A DNA stretch of 64,000 nucleotides from Prosthecochloris marina (GTDB lineage: Bacteria; Bacteroidota; Chlorobiia; Chlorobiales; Chlorobiaceae): contig NZ_PDNZ01000001.1 in NCBI RefSeq assembly GCF_003182595.1, forward strand, positions 124,001 through 188,000, written 5' to 3'. How positions within the stretch are numbered: position 1 is the first letter of the stretch; each line of letters opens with the position of its first letter. Positions 8,559 to 17,635 of the stretch are shown one piece after another. The notes beneath the pieces were generated by a model. That model was not told the origin of the DNA. It saw only the letters and a program-made list of their open reading frames with translations, and made no database searches. A program made the translations under genes and the position numbers.

Positions 8559-9709
8559 ACTATCAACGTATCCTTGCCGTCGCAAAGCGTGAATGGCAAG
8601 AAATTTACCGGGATCGTCTGTTTCTTTCGTTGGCTTTTGTTTTCCCTATCACGATGATGATCGCGTTTGCCTATGGTCTGTCGCTGGATGTGGAAGATAT
8701 TCCAATTGCCGTTCTTGACCAGGATCGGAGTGAACTGAGCCGTGAATACATCCACTGTTTTAAAGATTCGAGGTATTTCAAGTTCAAGGGATATCTCGAA
8801 CATCCCGATGAAATCGACGAACTGTTGACGACACAGCACATTCGCGCGGCAATTGTGATTCCGGAACATTTTCAGAGTAACCTTCTTGAAGGACGACCTT
8901 CGCCGGTGCAGCATCTGCTGGATGGTACCTTCACCACTCGCGCGAGGACCGTAAAGGGTTATATGACGGCCATTACCCGTGCTTTTGAAAAAGACATCCT
9001 CATCAATTTTTTCGCCAAATGCCTTGGAGTACCCCCTCAGCGAGTTACCGAACAGCTTACACCAATCAAGGTCCAAATCCGTTATCTCTATAGCCAGGCG
9101 GTAGAAAGTTCTCAGTCTCTTCCACCAAGGCTCATGGTTCTTGTACTCCTGGTCGCTTCTCCTTTTCTCACCGTTGTCGGTATCGTGCGCGAAAAGGAAA
9201 ATGGTTCCATATACAATATGTACGCATCCAATGTTTCCCGAACAGAGTATCTGATCGGGAAATTAATGCCTTATATGATCATTGCAACCATCAACGCTTT
9301 CATACTCTGGGCTATCGCCGTAGTGATGTTTCAGGCACCTTTCAAGGGAAGTGCCGTACTCTTCGTCGCTGCTACGCTGCTGTATGTTTTGTGTACGACC
9401 TTGATTGGTTTGGTCATCTCTGTTTTTGTGAGAACGCAGGTGGCCGGAGTATTGATTACGGCAATTTTGACCATTGTCGGCGGGACACTTTACTCCGGGG
9501 TGCTTACACCGGTGAGTATGTTATCGGAAGACAATCAGCTTTTTTGCCATCTCCTGCCGGCCATGTATTACACTGAAATTGTTGACGGTGTGTTTCTGAG
9601 GAATGTCGGGTTGACTGTTCTATGGCCTAACCTGCTTGTTTTGGCGGTTTATTCAGCTCTTTTGCTGGTTGTGGGATACACTAAATTCACAAAAAGGCCA
9701 AAAACATGA
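8555..9709 (+). CDS. ABC-2 type permease (YbhS-like)
   Basis: 384 aa, starting in an ATGA overlap with the ATPase. An N-terminal transmembrane helix (LFLSLAFVFPITMMIAFAYG) is followed by a large periplasmic domain (residues about 45-175) and five C-terminal helices with the ABC-2 signature region around VVGIVREKENGSIYNMYAS. It forms one half of the inner-membrane channel; the following paralogue probably forms the other. Exported substrates are likely drugs, dyes or lipophilic compounds, by family analogy only. Confidence 0.91.
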   Translation: MNYQRILAVAKREWQEIYRDRLFLSLAFVFPITMMIAFAYGLSLDVEDIPIAVLDQDRSELSREYIHCFKDSRYFKFKGYLEHPDEIDELLTTQHIRAAIVIPEHFQSNLLEGRPSPVQHLLDGTFTTRARTVKGYMTAITRAFEKDILINFFAKCLGVPPQRVTEQLTPIKVQIRYLYSQAVESSQSLPPRLMVLVLLVASPFLTVVGIVREKENGSIYNMYASNVSRTEYLIGKLMPYMIIATINAFILWAIAVVMFQAPFKGSAVLFVAATLLYVLCTTLIGLVISVFVRTQVAGVLITAILTIVGGTLYSGVLTPVSMLSEDNQLFCHLLPAMYYTEIVDGVFLRNVGLTVLWPNLLVLAVYSALLLVVGYTKFTKRPKT

Positions 9710-10845
9710 CACGGTTTCTCTGGTTCAATCGGTTGCGGGTCATGACCCGCAAAGAGCTGTTGCAACTTGGCAGAGATACAGCGTTGCTGCTGTTTATTAT
9801 TTATGGATTTGTCTTCGATGTGTACCTGGCTGGAGCCGGGTTTACCTTCGAACTTCGAAACGCTCCTTTTGTTCTGCTGGACAACGATCGTTCCGAATTT
9901 TCCAGGGAGTTGACAGGACGCTTCAATGAACCGATCTTTCGATTCGTAGCTGACGTTCAAGGGGCGGAAGAAGCAATGGGCTTTCTTGACCGTGGGAAAG
10001 CATTGGCCGGACTTGAAATCCCACAGGATTTTTATGAGTCCCTCCGTGAAGGTCGGCAAACGGAAGTTCAGATAAATATCGATGCAACCAACAACGTGCC
10101 GGCGTTACTCTTTTCAGGTTATGCAGAGCAGATAATTTCCGACTACGGTTTCGAGGCAGCAGGTATGTATCCTAAAGGATTTTCGGGATCGGATATACCT
10201 ACCCTTCCACAGGTTGACGATCAGGTACGTGTATGGTTCAATTCGAATCTCAAAGATTCCTGGTTCATGGCCGTCATCGAGCTTTTCACCATTATATCAA
10301 TACTGTCCATCATGCTGCCGGCAGCGGCGTACGTGCGTGAAAAAGAGAAGGGTACTATCGAACAGCTTCGAGTCTCTCCGCTTTCCCCGATGCTTATCAT
10401 CATGCCAAAAATATTGTCCATGACTTTGGTGATTCTTGGAGGAACTTTTGTCAGCATCTTTTTCGTAATTCATCCGTTTTTCGATATGCCGCTTCATGGA
10501 AATTTGCCGGTTTTTTTCCTTGTCACCGCGCTCTATGCATTTGCGACGGCGGGAATTGGTATCGCAGCGGCATCCATAGTGCGTACCCAGGGCCAGGTTG
10601 CCATGCTGGTGGTTTTGCTGGTCATGCCCATGCTTCTGTTGTCGGGTTCCTGGACACCGCCGGAAGCCATGCCTGATATAGCTCGTAAAATCATGATCGT
10701 TTCACCGCTTTATCATTATTTCGAAGCAGGTTTGGGGATCATATTCAGAGATGCTGGTTTAGGGCAAATATGGCATTCCATTCTTGGTTTGTCCGCTATA
10801 GGGGCTATAGCTTTTGGGTTTGGTTTGTGGCATGTTAAACGCTAA
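9706..10845 (+). CDS. ABC-2 type permease (YbhR-like)
   Basis: 379 aa, overlapping the previous gene by four bases. It has the same architecture as its neighbour: one N-terminal helix, an extracytoplasmic domain, then five helices with the motif YVREKEKGTIEQLRVSPL. Both paralogues share VLLDNDRSEFSRE-type sequence in the periplasmic domain (VLDQDRSELSRE in the first), so they probably arose by duplication and work as a heterodimer. Confidence 0.91.
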   Translation: MTRFLWFNRLRVMTRKELLQLGRDTALLLFIIYGFVFDVYLAGAGFTFELRNAPFVLLDNDRSEFSRELTGRFNEPIFRFVADVQGAEEAMGFLDRGKALAGLEIPQDFYESLREGRQTEVQINIDATNNVPALLFSGYAEQIISDYGFEAAGMYPKGFSGSDIPTLPQVDDQVRVWFNSNLKDSWFMAVIELFTIISILSIMLPAAAYVREKEKGTIEQLRVSPLSPMLIIMPKILSMTLVILGGTFVSIFFVIHPFFDMPLHGNLPVFFLVTALYAFATAGIGIAAASIVRTQGQVAMLVVLLVMPMLLLSGSWTPPEAMPDIARKIMIVSPLYHYFEAGLGIIFRDAGLGQIWHSILGLSAIGAIAFGFGLWHVKR

Positions 10846-10864
10846 CAGAAGGGGAGTTGTGATA

Positions 10865-12373
10865 ATGGAAAAGACGAAGAAAGTTTGCTGTATCGACGGT
10901 TTGAATATTAATTCCAAAAAGTCCTTCTATTTGTTTGTCCTCATTATATCCATGGGGTTTTCAGGCTGTATGGTTGGGCCGAAATATACAAAGCCTACGG
11001 TTGAAACACCCGATGGCTGGGCAACACTCCAGAATCCGATGATTGATGATAAGCCGGGAGTCCCCATTGGAATCCGGGGATCGAAGCAGGTCGATCTGGT
11101 CTCTTGGTGGGATTGTTTCAACGATCCGATGTTGGGGGAGCTCATTGAGAAAGCAGTCGATTCGAATCATGATCTTCGATTGGCCGAAGCAAGGCTGCGT
11201 GAAGTCAGGGCTGCTTATGGGGTTTCAAAGGCCGCGCTTTATCCTCAGTTGAAGGGCAGTGCGGGTTACAAGCGTCAGCATGAGAGTGAAAATGGTCCTT
11301 ACGGCTATTTGTCCGACCTCGATTATAACGAGTACAGGGTGGGTTTCGATGCGTCGTGGGAGATTGATTTATGGGGGCGTGCTCGTCATGAAAAGCAAGC
11401 AAAAAAAGCCGAAGAAGGTGCTGCCCTTGAAGATCTGCGCAATGTTCTTGTCTCGGTCATTGGTGAGGTTTCCTGCAGCTACATTGAGTTGCGGGGCTTC
11501 CAAAGAAGAGTGGCATTGATCGAGAAGAATATGGCTACCGTACAGAAAAGATTGATGCTGACCGAAAAAAGATTTCAGGCAGGTTTGGCGTCGGAAGTCG
11601 AGGTGAATGAAGTGTCTGCAAACTTGGCTGGGCTGACTGCTGAAATACCGGTTCTCGAAGGAGAGGTTCGTCAAAGAATACATGCGATTTCAACGTTACT
11701 CGGAGAATTGCCCGGGAAGTATGTTGAACGGCTTTCATTGGAAAAACCTTTGCCAGATTTACCTGCAGATGTTGAAGTAGGTTTGCCTGTTGAACTGCTG
11801 GATCGCCGCCCGGATATCAGGGAGGCGGAAAGGCGGCTGGCTGCAGCTACAGAACGTGTAGGCGTTGCCAAGGCTGATTTGCTGCCCAGATTGAGTCTCA
11901 GTGCTTTGTTTGCTTATGAAGCTCTCGACTTTGACCGGATTACAGATTCAGACAGTCGCGCTTCAAGCTTCGGGCCAAGCTTTATTTTGCCTATTTTCAA
12001 TGCCGGCCGTATTCGCTCAAACATCAATGTAAAAACGGCACAACAGGAGCAGGCATTGATCAAGTACGAGAAAGCCGTGCTCGCTGCTTATAAAGAAGTT
12101 GAAGATAACCTTGCGACGTACAGTGCCCAGCAACGTCGCCATGAAAAGCTCTATCGTAGAGTAAGAAAGCTGCAGAGTACCGCGGACCTGTCGCAAGAGC
12201 TGTATGACAAAGGGAAATTCAATCTTCTGGAAGTTCTTGAAGCACAGCGTACGCTTCTTGTTGCACAGGATGAGCTGGTGCAAAACGAGATTTCTTTATC
12301 GGTTCAGCTGGTTTCACTCTATAAAGCGCTTGGCGGCGGCTGGGGGAGTGGTAGCAAGAAAACAGCATTATGA
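10865..12373 (+). CDS. NodT/OprM-family outer-membrane factor lipoprotein
   Basis: 502 aa from the ATG at 10865, chosen because GGGGAG lies about eight bases upstream; a longer frame starts at 10814 inside the permease gene. A hydrophobic N-terminus ends in the lipobox GFSGC (Cys35), so it is a lipoprotein, followed by MVGPKYTKP, the classic NodT/OprM N-terminus. Two TolC-type outer-membrane efflux repeats follow (about residues 95-280 and 310-490), with long Ala/Glu/Arg-rich helices. It gives the outer-membrane exit duct of the TetR-controlled ABC efflux pump. The last gene of the operon; only a weak 6-bp hairpin follows it. Confidence 0.93.
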   Translation: MEKTKKVCCIDGLNINSKKSFYLFVLIISMGFSGCMVGPKYTKPTVETPDGWATLQNPMIDDKPGVPIGIRGSKQVDLVSWWDCFNDPMLGELIEKAVDSNHDLRLAEARLREVRAAYGVSKAALYPQLKGSAGYKRQHESENGPYGYLSDLDYNEYRVGFDASWEIDLWGRARHEKQAKKAEEGAALEDLRNVLVSVIGEVSCSYIELRGFQRRVALIEKNMATVQKRLMLTEKRFQAGLASEVEVNEVSANLAGLTAEIPVLEGEVRQRIHAISTLLGELPGKYVERLSLEKPLPDLPADVEVGLPVELLDRRPDIREAERRLAAATERVGVAKADLLPRLSLSALFAYEALDFDRITDSDSRASSFGPSFILPIFNAGRIRSNINVKTAQQEQALIKYEKAVLAAYKEVEDNLATYSAQQRRHEKLYRRVRKLQSTADLSQELYDKGKFNLLEVLEAQRTLLVAQDELVQNEISLSVQLVSLYKALGGGWGSGSKKTAL

Positions 12374-12464
12374 TCGAACTGCTTGAAATACTGCTTTTCA
12401 AGAGTATTTTCATTGAAAAAGGCTTGGGAGCGCTAAAAGGTAACTTTTTGGGAGGGTCTGGCTT

Positions 12465-12815
12465 GTGAAAAGAGATAGATTGGAGGAATTAACCGTAAGT
12501 GGCTGTCAGAAGCTTGTGGATGAGTGGATAAAAACCATGGGAGTACGATATTTCAGTGAATTGACCAACCTTGGTATTCTCATGGAGGAAGTTGGGGAGG
12601 TAGCTCGGATCATGACACGATCCTATGGGGATCAGAGTTACAAACCCGGAGATGATTCATCTGACTTGGGCGATGAATTAGCTGATGTCTTCTTTGTTGT
12701 CTGCTGCCTTGCCAACCAGACTGGGGTGGACTTGACACAGGCCATTAAAAAAAATCTCGAGAAAAAAACTCTGCGTGATAAAGACCGCCATAGAAACAAC
12801 CCTAAACTATTATGA
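12465..12815 (+). CDS. MazG-like nucleotide pyrophosphohydrolase
   Basis: 116 aa with a GTG start and GGGAGG about nine bases upstream. The protein has the all-alpha NTP-pyrophosphatase pattern: ILMEEVGEVARIMTR gives the EExxE-type metal ligands and DLGDELADVFFVVCCLA the ExxD ligands. Members hydrolyse nucleoside triphosphates or dNTPs to the monophosphate and pyrophosphate. The stop overlaps the start of the next gene (ATGA). The exact substrate cannot be read from sequence. Confidence 0.85.
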   Translation: MKRDRLEELTVSGCQKLVDEWIKTMGVRYFSELTNLGILMEEVGEVARIMTRSYGDQSYKPGDDSSDLGDELADVFFVVCCLANQTGVDLTQAIKKNLEKKTLRDKDRHRNNPKLL

Positions 12816-13795
12816 AAGTTTTGGTAACAGGTAGTGCCGGTCATTTAGGGGAAGCACTTGTTCGGACTCTGAAATGTCAGGGGCATGATGTTGTAGGCAT
12901 CGATATTGTTGATTCCGATTTTACCGATAAAGTAGGTACAATATCGAGCCAAAAATTTGTCAAAAAATGTATGGAAGGAATAAATACCGTTTTCCATACA
13001 GCAGCTTTGCACAAGCCTCATGTTGTCACTCATTGTCGGCAAAGTTTTATTGATAGCAATATTACAGGAACGCTCAGCCTTTTAGAGTCGGCAGTGTCAG
13101 CCGGAGTAAACTCGTTTATCTATACGAGTACAACCAGCGCCTTTGGTGATGCGTTGATTCCCACTGCAGGTGCTTCGGCCGCTTGGATAACCGAGGATGT
13201 GATGCCAGTTCCCAAAAATATTTATGGAGTGACCAAAGTAGCAGCGGAGAATCTTTGTCAACTGTTTCATCGTAACCATCATCTTCCGTGTCTAATCTTG
13301 AGGACTTCTCGTTTTTTCCCGGAAGAAGACGATAAAAAACAAGTACGAGAAGAATATGAGGATAGTAATGTCAAAGCCAATGAATTTCTGTTTCGCCGGG
13401 TCGATATTGAAGATGTAGTGACGGCACATTTACTGGCTATGGAAAAAGCAACAACATTGGGTTTTGCCAGATATGTCATCAGTGCAACGACTCCATTTTT
13501 ACAAGATGATTTGCCTGAGTTACGTTCTGACGCAGCTGCGGTGCTCAAACGAAGAGTTCCTGACTATGAAGCCGAGTATAAACGTCGTGGCTGGAAAATG
13601 TTTCCCTCGATTGATAGGATCTATGTCAACGAACGAGCAAGGAACGAGCTCGGTTGGGTTCCTCAACATAATTTCAGCAATGTCCTCGAAAGGCTGAAAG
13701 CGAATGAAAAACTACTGAGCCCTTTAGCGCACATCATTGGGGTGAAGGGTTATCATTCTACGGAGTTTGATGATTGTCCTTTCCCTGTCGAATGA
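12812..13795 (+). CDS. NAD-dependent epimerase/dehydratase (extended SDR)
   Basis: 327 aa. Rossmann motif VTGSAGHLGEALVRTLK at the N-terminus, then a TAALHKP region and the active-site pair IYGVTKVAAENL (YxxxK). This marks an extended SDR that acts on a nucleotide-sugar or similar substrate. It is coupled to the MazG-like gene by a four-base overlap. The substrate is not determinable; C-terminal WVPQHNFSNVLERL is the usual end of the family domain. Confidence 0.88.
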   Translation: MKVLVTGSAGHLGEALVRTLKCQGHDVVGIDIVDSDFTDKVGTISSQKFVKKCMEGINTVFHTAALHKPHVVTHCRQSFIDSNITGTLSLLESAVSAGVNSFIYTSTTSAFGDALIPTAGASAAWITEDVMPVPKNIYGVTKVAAENLCQLFHRNHHLPCLILRTSRFFPEEDDKKQVREEYEDSNVKANEFLFRRVDIEDVVTAHLLAMEKATTLGFARYVISATTPFLQDDLPELRSDAAAVLKRRVPDYEAEYKRRGWKMFPSIDRIYVNERARNELGWVPQHNFSNVLERLKANEKLLSPLAHIIGVKGYHSTEFDDCPFPVE

Positions 13796-13812
13796 GTTTG
13801 TTGTATAATATA

Positions 13813-13847
13813 AATTATGTAAATTTGTGCATAAGCTTTACATAATT
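13813..13847. repeat. A+T-rich inverted repeat between convergent genes
   Basis: An 11-bp perfect inverted repeat, AATTATGTAAA / TTTACATAATT, with a 13-base loop, lies between the convergent epimerase and GNAT genes. It has no G+C-rich stem and no clear T-run, so it is a weak terminator candidate at best or a protein-binding site. Confidence 0.5.
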
Positions 13848-13892
13848 AGGTGTTATAAAACAGGTGTCTCAGGGTCTGCAGAGTCGCTATAT

Positions 13893-14300
13893 TCAATGGT
13901 CATTTCCTTGGTAGATCCACATGGATTCTGTCTTGCCAGCTTTCTCGAATCCACATTTTTTGTAAAACCCGATTGCTTTTTCATCTGCCATCAACATTTG
14001 CTGATGGAAGTTTCCATAAATGTTTTGCATGGCTTCCATTATTTTCTTGCCAATACCTTTGCCCTGATAGTCCGGGTGTATAAGAAAATGAGGGTAGTAA
14101 ACGACAAGATGGCCATCGGAGATCGCATTTGCTATGCCTACCAGTTTCTGATCTATCCAGGCGGAAATGAGTGTATTTGAGTGTATCAAAGCTTGATAGA
14201 GAAGGTTTGGTTTCTCAGCGGATGACCATTTATTGAGCTTATAGAGTTCAAGAATGGACTCGGGAGGTATTTCTTTTGTTTCTTTAATTTCAACGTTCAT
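13893..14300 (-). CDS. GNAT-family N-acetyltransferase
   Basis: 135 aa. The acetyl-CoA-binding motif A is clear: PHFLIHPDYQGKGIGKKIME (residues about 72-91, with Q/RxxGxG/A as YQGKGIGKK), followed by IGFYKKCGFEKAG typical of motif B. The protein acetylates an unknown amine. It is separated from its neighbours by 97 bp (convergent epimerase) and 263 bp upstream, where nothing recognisable is seen. Confidence 0.88.
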   Translation of the reverse strand: MNVEIKETKEIPPESILELYKLNKWSSAEKPNLLYQALIHSNTLISAWIDQKLVGIANAISDGHLVVYYPHFLIHPDYQGKGIGKKIMEAMQNIYGNFHQQMLMADEKAIGFYKKCGFEKAGKTESMWIYQGNDH

Positions 14301-14563
14301 TCGAAATTTGTTTTTGATTTTAAATTATTGAAATATAATACATTTCCCTTCTCCCCCCTTGAACTGATGAATGTTCCATTCCACCGATGACGTTGTTTTT
14401 TTAGCGCTTTGATGATTTTGATCGCGCATTCAGACTGCTCAAGTCTCACGCGCAAAAGGAACGGCTATACAAAAACAATCATTTCCTTGCTTGAGTAGCT
14501 GTTTGATCGTTTGCTGATATGATCGATCCGGATTATTTCCGGGAGGTGACCTTAAGTGACATA

Positions 14564-15115
14564 TTAAGGTGTTTCCCCATGGGGCTCCCAGACGTAGATG
14601 CCACCGTCAGCCATGAGGCTCAGGTGAAGCTTTCCTTCTTTGAGCAGATAAGACCGGACATATTGAGCATGCGAGGCGATTTGCTCGTCCATACTTGGAG
14701 GAGGACAAAGAGCTTTTGTCGTCGCGAGAGGACCGAATTCGAAGCTGCCGTTCGAGGGGTCGGAAGAAGCTTCAGAAGTCCAGGTGCCGCTTGCGTTATT
14801 ACAGTTGAGACGCATGTGAACCGTACTGTCCCCTTTCAGCTCCATGGTATAGAGCAATGGGTCGCTTGGCCTTTGTATTCCTATTTCATCATCCATCGAC
14901 TGGAACTCCACCAGACGCCATTGTGTCTCGACCAGAGGATTGACATTTTTTTCTGAAACATCCTGATTCACGGCACCTTCATCTTCTTTCGAAGCTACTA
15001 CAGCCTCCTTTTCGCTTTTTGCACCGTCAGGGCTGCAGGAAGAAAGGAGGAACAGGGATGATGTCAGCAAAAATACCATCAGGAAAGCCGGTGAAAGCTG
15101 AAAATATCTCTTCAT
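14564..15115 (-). CDS. META/HslJ-domain lipoprotein
   Basis: 183 aa from the ATG at 15115; the longer frame to 15163 lacks a better start. The N-terminus MKRYFQLSPAFLMVFLL ends in the lipobox LLSSC (Cys27). After an acidic linker comes a META domain (residues about 60-180) with TQWRLVEF, a typical METAL domain opening, and the internal CNNASGTW and FGPLATTKALCPPP motifs. Such lipoproteins (HslJ, META) are linked to envelope stress or novobiocin resistance in other bacteria, but their molecular role is unclear. The antisense frame on the plus strand is a shadow. Confidence 0.85.
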   Translation of the reverse strand: MKRYFQLSPAFLMVFLLTSSLFLLSSCSPDGAKSEKEAVVASKEDEGAVNQDVSEKNVNPLVETQWRLVEFQSMDDEIGIQRPSDPLLYTMELKGDSTVHMRLNCNNASGTWTSEASSDPSNGSFEFGPLATTKALCPPPSMDEQIASHAQYVRSYLLKEGKLHLSLMADGGIYVWEPHGETP

Positions 15116-15373
15116 GATCAACAGAATTTTGTGATCCAGTAAAAACGCCTTTTGTGTTATCAATAACTGTAAATCAACTCCCGAGGTTCCGGCAACGTCT
15201 GTCTCGTCTTTTTCGTCAGTTTCTGAGGGCGGGTAGAAAGTACATGTTACGTTTGCTGTAAATTATTGAAAAAAATAATGAATTATTTGCGTTATAAATG
15301 TTCTTTTTATCTATAAGCTGTTTGTATTTCAATCTATTTGTTTCTGTTATAATCAATTTAATGGAGATTGAAA

Positions 15374-16291
15374 ATGGAAATGAGAAACCCTTTCAGGCTG
15401 TTTCTTCTCATGGTGCTTGCCTTGGTTTTTTCTTTCGATGCGTACTCTCAGGAGGAACGCTACGAGAAAGTACGGTTCGCGCGTGGGGCGAGCAGTACAG
15501 CTATCAAGTCCTCGATAACCGGTTATCAGTCAGTCAATTACACTCTTGATGCAAAAGCTGGTCAGACCATGACTGTCGATCTGAAGACAAATAACACTTC
15601 AAACTATTTTAACCTTTACAAACCCGGCAAGGGGCCGGGTGACCAGGCCATGTACATCGGTTCGACTAAAGGCAACAGCTTTTCAGGTAAACTGCCAGCG
15701 TCCGGTAAATACACCATTCAGGTGTATCTGATGCGGAATGCCGCTCGCCGAAACGAAACAGCCAATTTCACCCTGAATATCGGTGTGAGCGGAACAACCT
15801 CTGTCAGTGACGGAAATGGTACCGCTACAGCTATTGCAGCCGCCGCGCTACTGGGTATTGCCGCACTCTCCCACCATGACGGGCATTATTCCGAAGGCAC
15901 CCGTTATGATAGCCATCAGGACAAGGCAGAATTCGAAAGGGGGTACCGTGATGGTCTGCACAATGCTTCATCGAATAACTACAATAAAACACAGGCTTAC
16001 CGTGACGGTTACAAGTCAGGACAGCATGAACGTGATCTTCGCATCGGTCACAATCGGCGTAACGAATGGGAGAAAAACCGACATGCCGCTGATGGCCGGA
16101 TCAAAAGAAGTGCACTTCACGAAGCCGAAAAGTTCTGGGGGCTTCGGCGTGGAAGCGCAACCCCGGTAAGCTCGAGTTTCAACGAAAAGAACCGTCGTTA
16201 TCGTGTCAAGGTAGCCGCTGGATATCACAAAGGTGTCTGCGTTCTTGATGAACAAGGCAATGTCATCCAGTTCATTGACAAGGAAAACTGA
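15374..16291 (+). CDS. Secreted PliG-type lysozyme-inhibitor-domain protein with C-terminal extension
   Basis: 305 aa from the ATG at 15374 with GGAG upstream. A signal peptide is seen (FRLFLLMVLALVFSFDAYSQ). Residues about 27-135 match the inhibitor of g-type lysozyme family (PliG): VRFARGASST, DAKAGQTMTVDLKTNN and the diagnostic YTIQVYLMRNAARRNE. Then comes an Ala-rich hydrophobic stretch (TAIAAAALLGIAAL), two YRDG-type repeats (FERGYRDGLHNA, AYRDGYKSGQHE), and a C-terminal domain (ADGRIKRSALHEAEKFWG to the end) that I do not recognise. PliG alone is about 130 aa, so this is a larger, composite envelope protein. It is divergent from the META lipoprotein. Confidence 0.82.
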   Translation: MEMRNPFRLFLLMVLALVFSFDAYSQEERYEKVRFARGASSTAIKSSITGYQSVNYTLDAKAGQTMTVDLKTNNTSNYFNLYKPGKGPGDQAMYIGSTKGNSFSGKLPASGKYTIQVYLMRNAARRNETANFTLNIGVSGTTSVSDGNGTATAIAAAALLGIAALSHHDGHYSEGTRYDSHQDKAEFERGYRDGLHNASSNNYNKTQAYRDGYKSGQHERDLRIGHNRRNEWEKNRHAADGRIKRSALHEAEKFWGLRRGSATPVSSSFNEKNRRYRVKVAAGYHKGVCVLDEQGNVIQFIDKEN

Positions 16292-16533
16292 TACTGCATA
16301 CCCCTATTTTTTCTTGCCAATCCCGAACTCATAGTGTCGTTGGTGCTATCCGCCCTGCTGTGTGTTCGGGGAACGGGGCTTTCAGTGATCAGCAAAATTC
16401 TTCCCTGCTTTATACTTCCCTACCCTCCTGTTTACGGCGAATGCTCTCTTGTCTTCATGACGTCAAATGTCTTAAGTCAGAAAAAAAATGAAACCTTTCT
16501 ATGCTTTCATGCATAGAAACTATAAAAGAGCCA

Positions 16534-17085
16534 ATGACAGGAATCGATCGAGACATCACACAGAGATTTCATGACGGAGACTTGAAGGCTCTTGAAGAAA
16601 TTATTGAGAATTACCAGGGTTCTGTATTCGGGATTGGTCTCAAGCTTATGGGTACAGTTGAAGATGCAAAGGATTACAGTCAGGATGTGTTTGTACATGC
16701 GTATGAAAAACGACAGAAGTATGATCCCGATAGGCCCTTTGAACCCTGGTTTTATAAACTTGCCTTGAATCTTGGTAGGCAGCGTTTAAGAAAGAGGCGT
16801 GAAGTGCCGAGGAGTGAATCCATGCCGGTAGAAATGGTCGAAGAAACAGCTGAACGGAGTTTTATTCAGGGCGAGAGACAGGATCTGGTCCGGCATGCGC
16901 TACAAAAATTGAAGCCAAAGTATCGTGAGTGTCTTGCATTACGCTTTGAAGCCGATATGCAGCTTCATGAGATTGCACAAACGTTGGGTATTTCACTTGG
17001 AACAGTGAAAACCCGTTTACGAAGAGGATTGATGGCTTTTAAAGAAGCCTATGTAAAAGTAGGAGGGCTCAATGAAGTGTACTGA
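16534..17085 (+). CDS. ECF (group 4) RNA polymerase sigma factor
   Basis: 183 aa. Sigma region 2 (VFGIGLKLMGTVEDAKDYSQ, then DVFVHAYEK) and region 4 (LKPKYRECLALRFEADMQLH, EIAQTLGISLGTVKTRLRRG) are both clear, without sigma regions 1 or 3. I chose the ATG at 16534 over an in-frame ATG at 16501 because the family N-terminus starts close to ITQRFHDGD and an AAGAG lies upstream. The next gene encodes its likely anti-sigma and overlaps it by 14 bases. The cluster, ending in a Spy-like periplasmic gene, suggests an envelope-stress circuit. Confidence 0.93.
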   Translation: MTGIDRDITQRFHDGDLKALEEIIENYQGSVFGIGLKLMGTVEDAKDYSQDVFVHAYEKRQKYDPDRPFEPWFYKLALNLGRQRLRKRREVPRSESMPVEMVEETAERSFIQGERQDLVRHALQKLKPKYRECLALRFEADMQLHEIAQTLGISLGTVKTRLRRGLMAFKEAYVKVGGLNEVY

Positions 17086-17566
17086 GGCAGAACATGTAAT
17101 TGCAGAGATGGCTCTTGGATTTATTTCCGAAAGCAAGAGAAAAGAGTTGGAGGATCATCTTTCGGTATGTGCTCACTGTCGGCAGGAAGCCGAGCATTAT
17201 TCTGTTGCAGTGGAAGCACTAAAGGCCGGAGTTTCTGAAAGGATGATCTCTGCGGAAGAGGTTGAAAGTGTTGTTAGTGTTGTTTCTTCGGGTTTGGAGA
17301 GAAAAAGCAACCATAACGTTAAGCTGCTGAAGCTTGGAGTGCCGGTTTTGGCGGCAGCGGCAGTTTTTCTTGCCATTGTCATCAGCCCCATGTTTTTTTC
17401 GGGTAACGGCAGCGATATGACGCGACTTGAAGTTCTCGAAGCATATGCAGAGGACCTCGAAGCCACCGGTATGGAAAACGACTACAATTACACCATGTAT
17501 AACACTGAATTCAATTATGAACATTACGGGGTTTCAGATACGGTAAGCGAGTATCTCATTGAGTAA
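17072..17566 (+). CDS. Membrane-bound zinc-finger anti-sigma factor
   Basis: 164 aa, start supported by AGGAGGG. The N-terminal putative anti-sigma zinc finger shows HxxxCxxC (LEDHLSVCAHC, with an early Cys in MKCTEAEHV). A single transmembrane helix lies at residues about 91-110 (GVPVLAAAAVFLAIVISPMF). The short periplasmic tail is acidic and tyrosine-rich (YAEDLEATGMENDYNYTMYN). It should hold the preceding ECF sigma factor at the membrane until an envelope signal. The 14-base overlap couples their translation. Confidence 0.88.
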   Translation: MKCTEAEHVIAEMALGFISESKRKELEDHLSVCAHCRQEAEHYSVAVEALKAGVSERMISAEEVESVVSVVSSGLERKSNHNVKLLKLGVPVLAAAAVFLAIVISPMFFSGNGSDMTRLEVLEAYAEDLEATGMENDYNYTMYNTEFNYEHYGVSDTVSEYLIE

Positions 17567-17635
17567 AGAGACCCGGATATTTTTAATCACAACTGTCTGC
17601 ATATTTTGATAAATCTGAAAAAAAGGAGGGAAACG

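Noticed and set aside
14519..14956. 145-codon plus-strand frame
   Set aside because: It is antisense to the META lipoprotein, which has a lipobox and family motifs; the plus frame has none.
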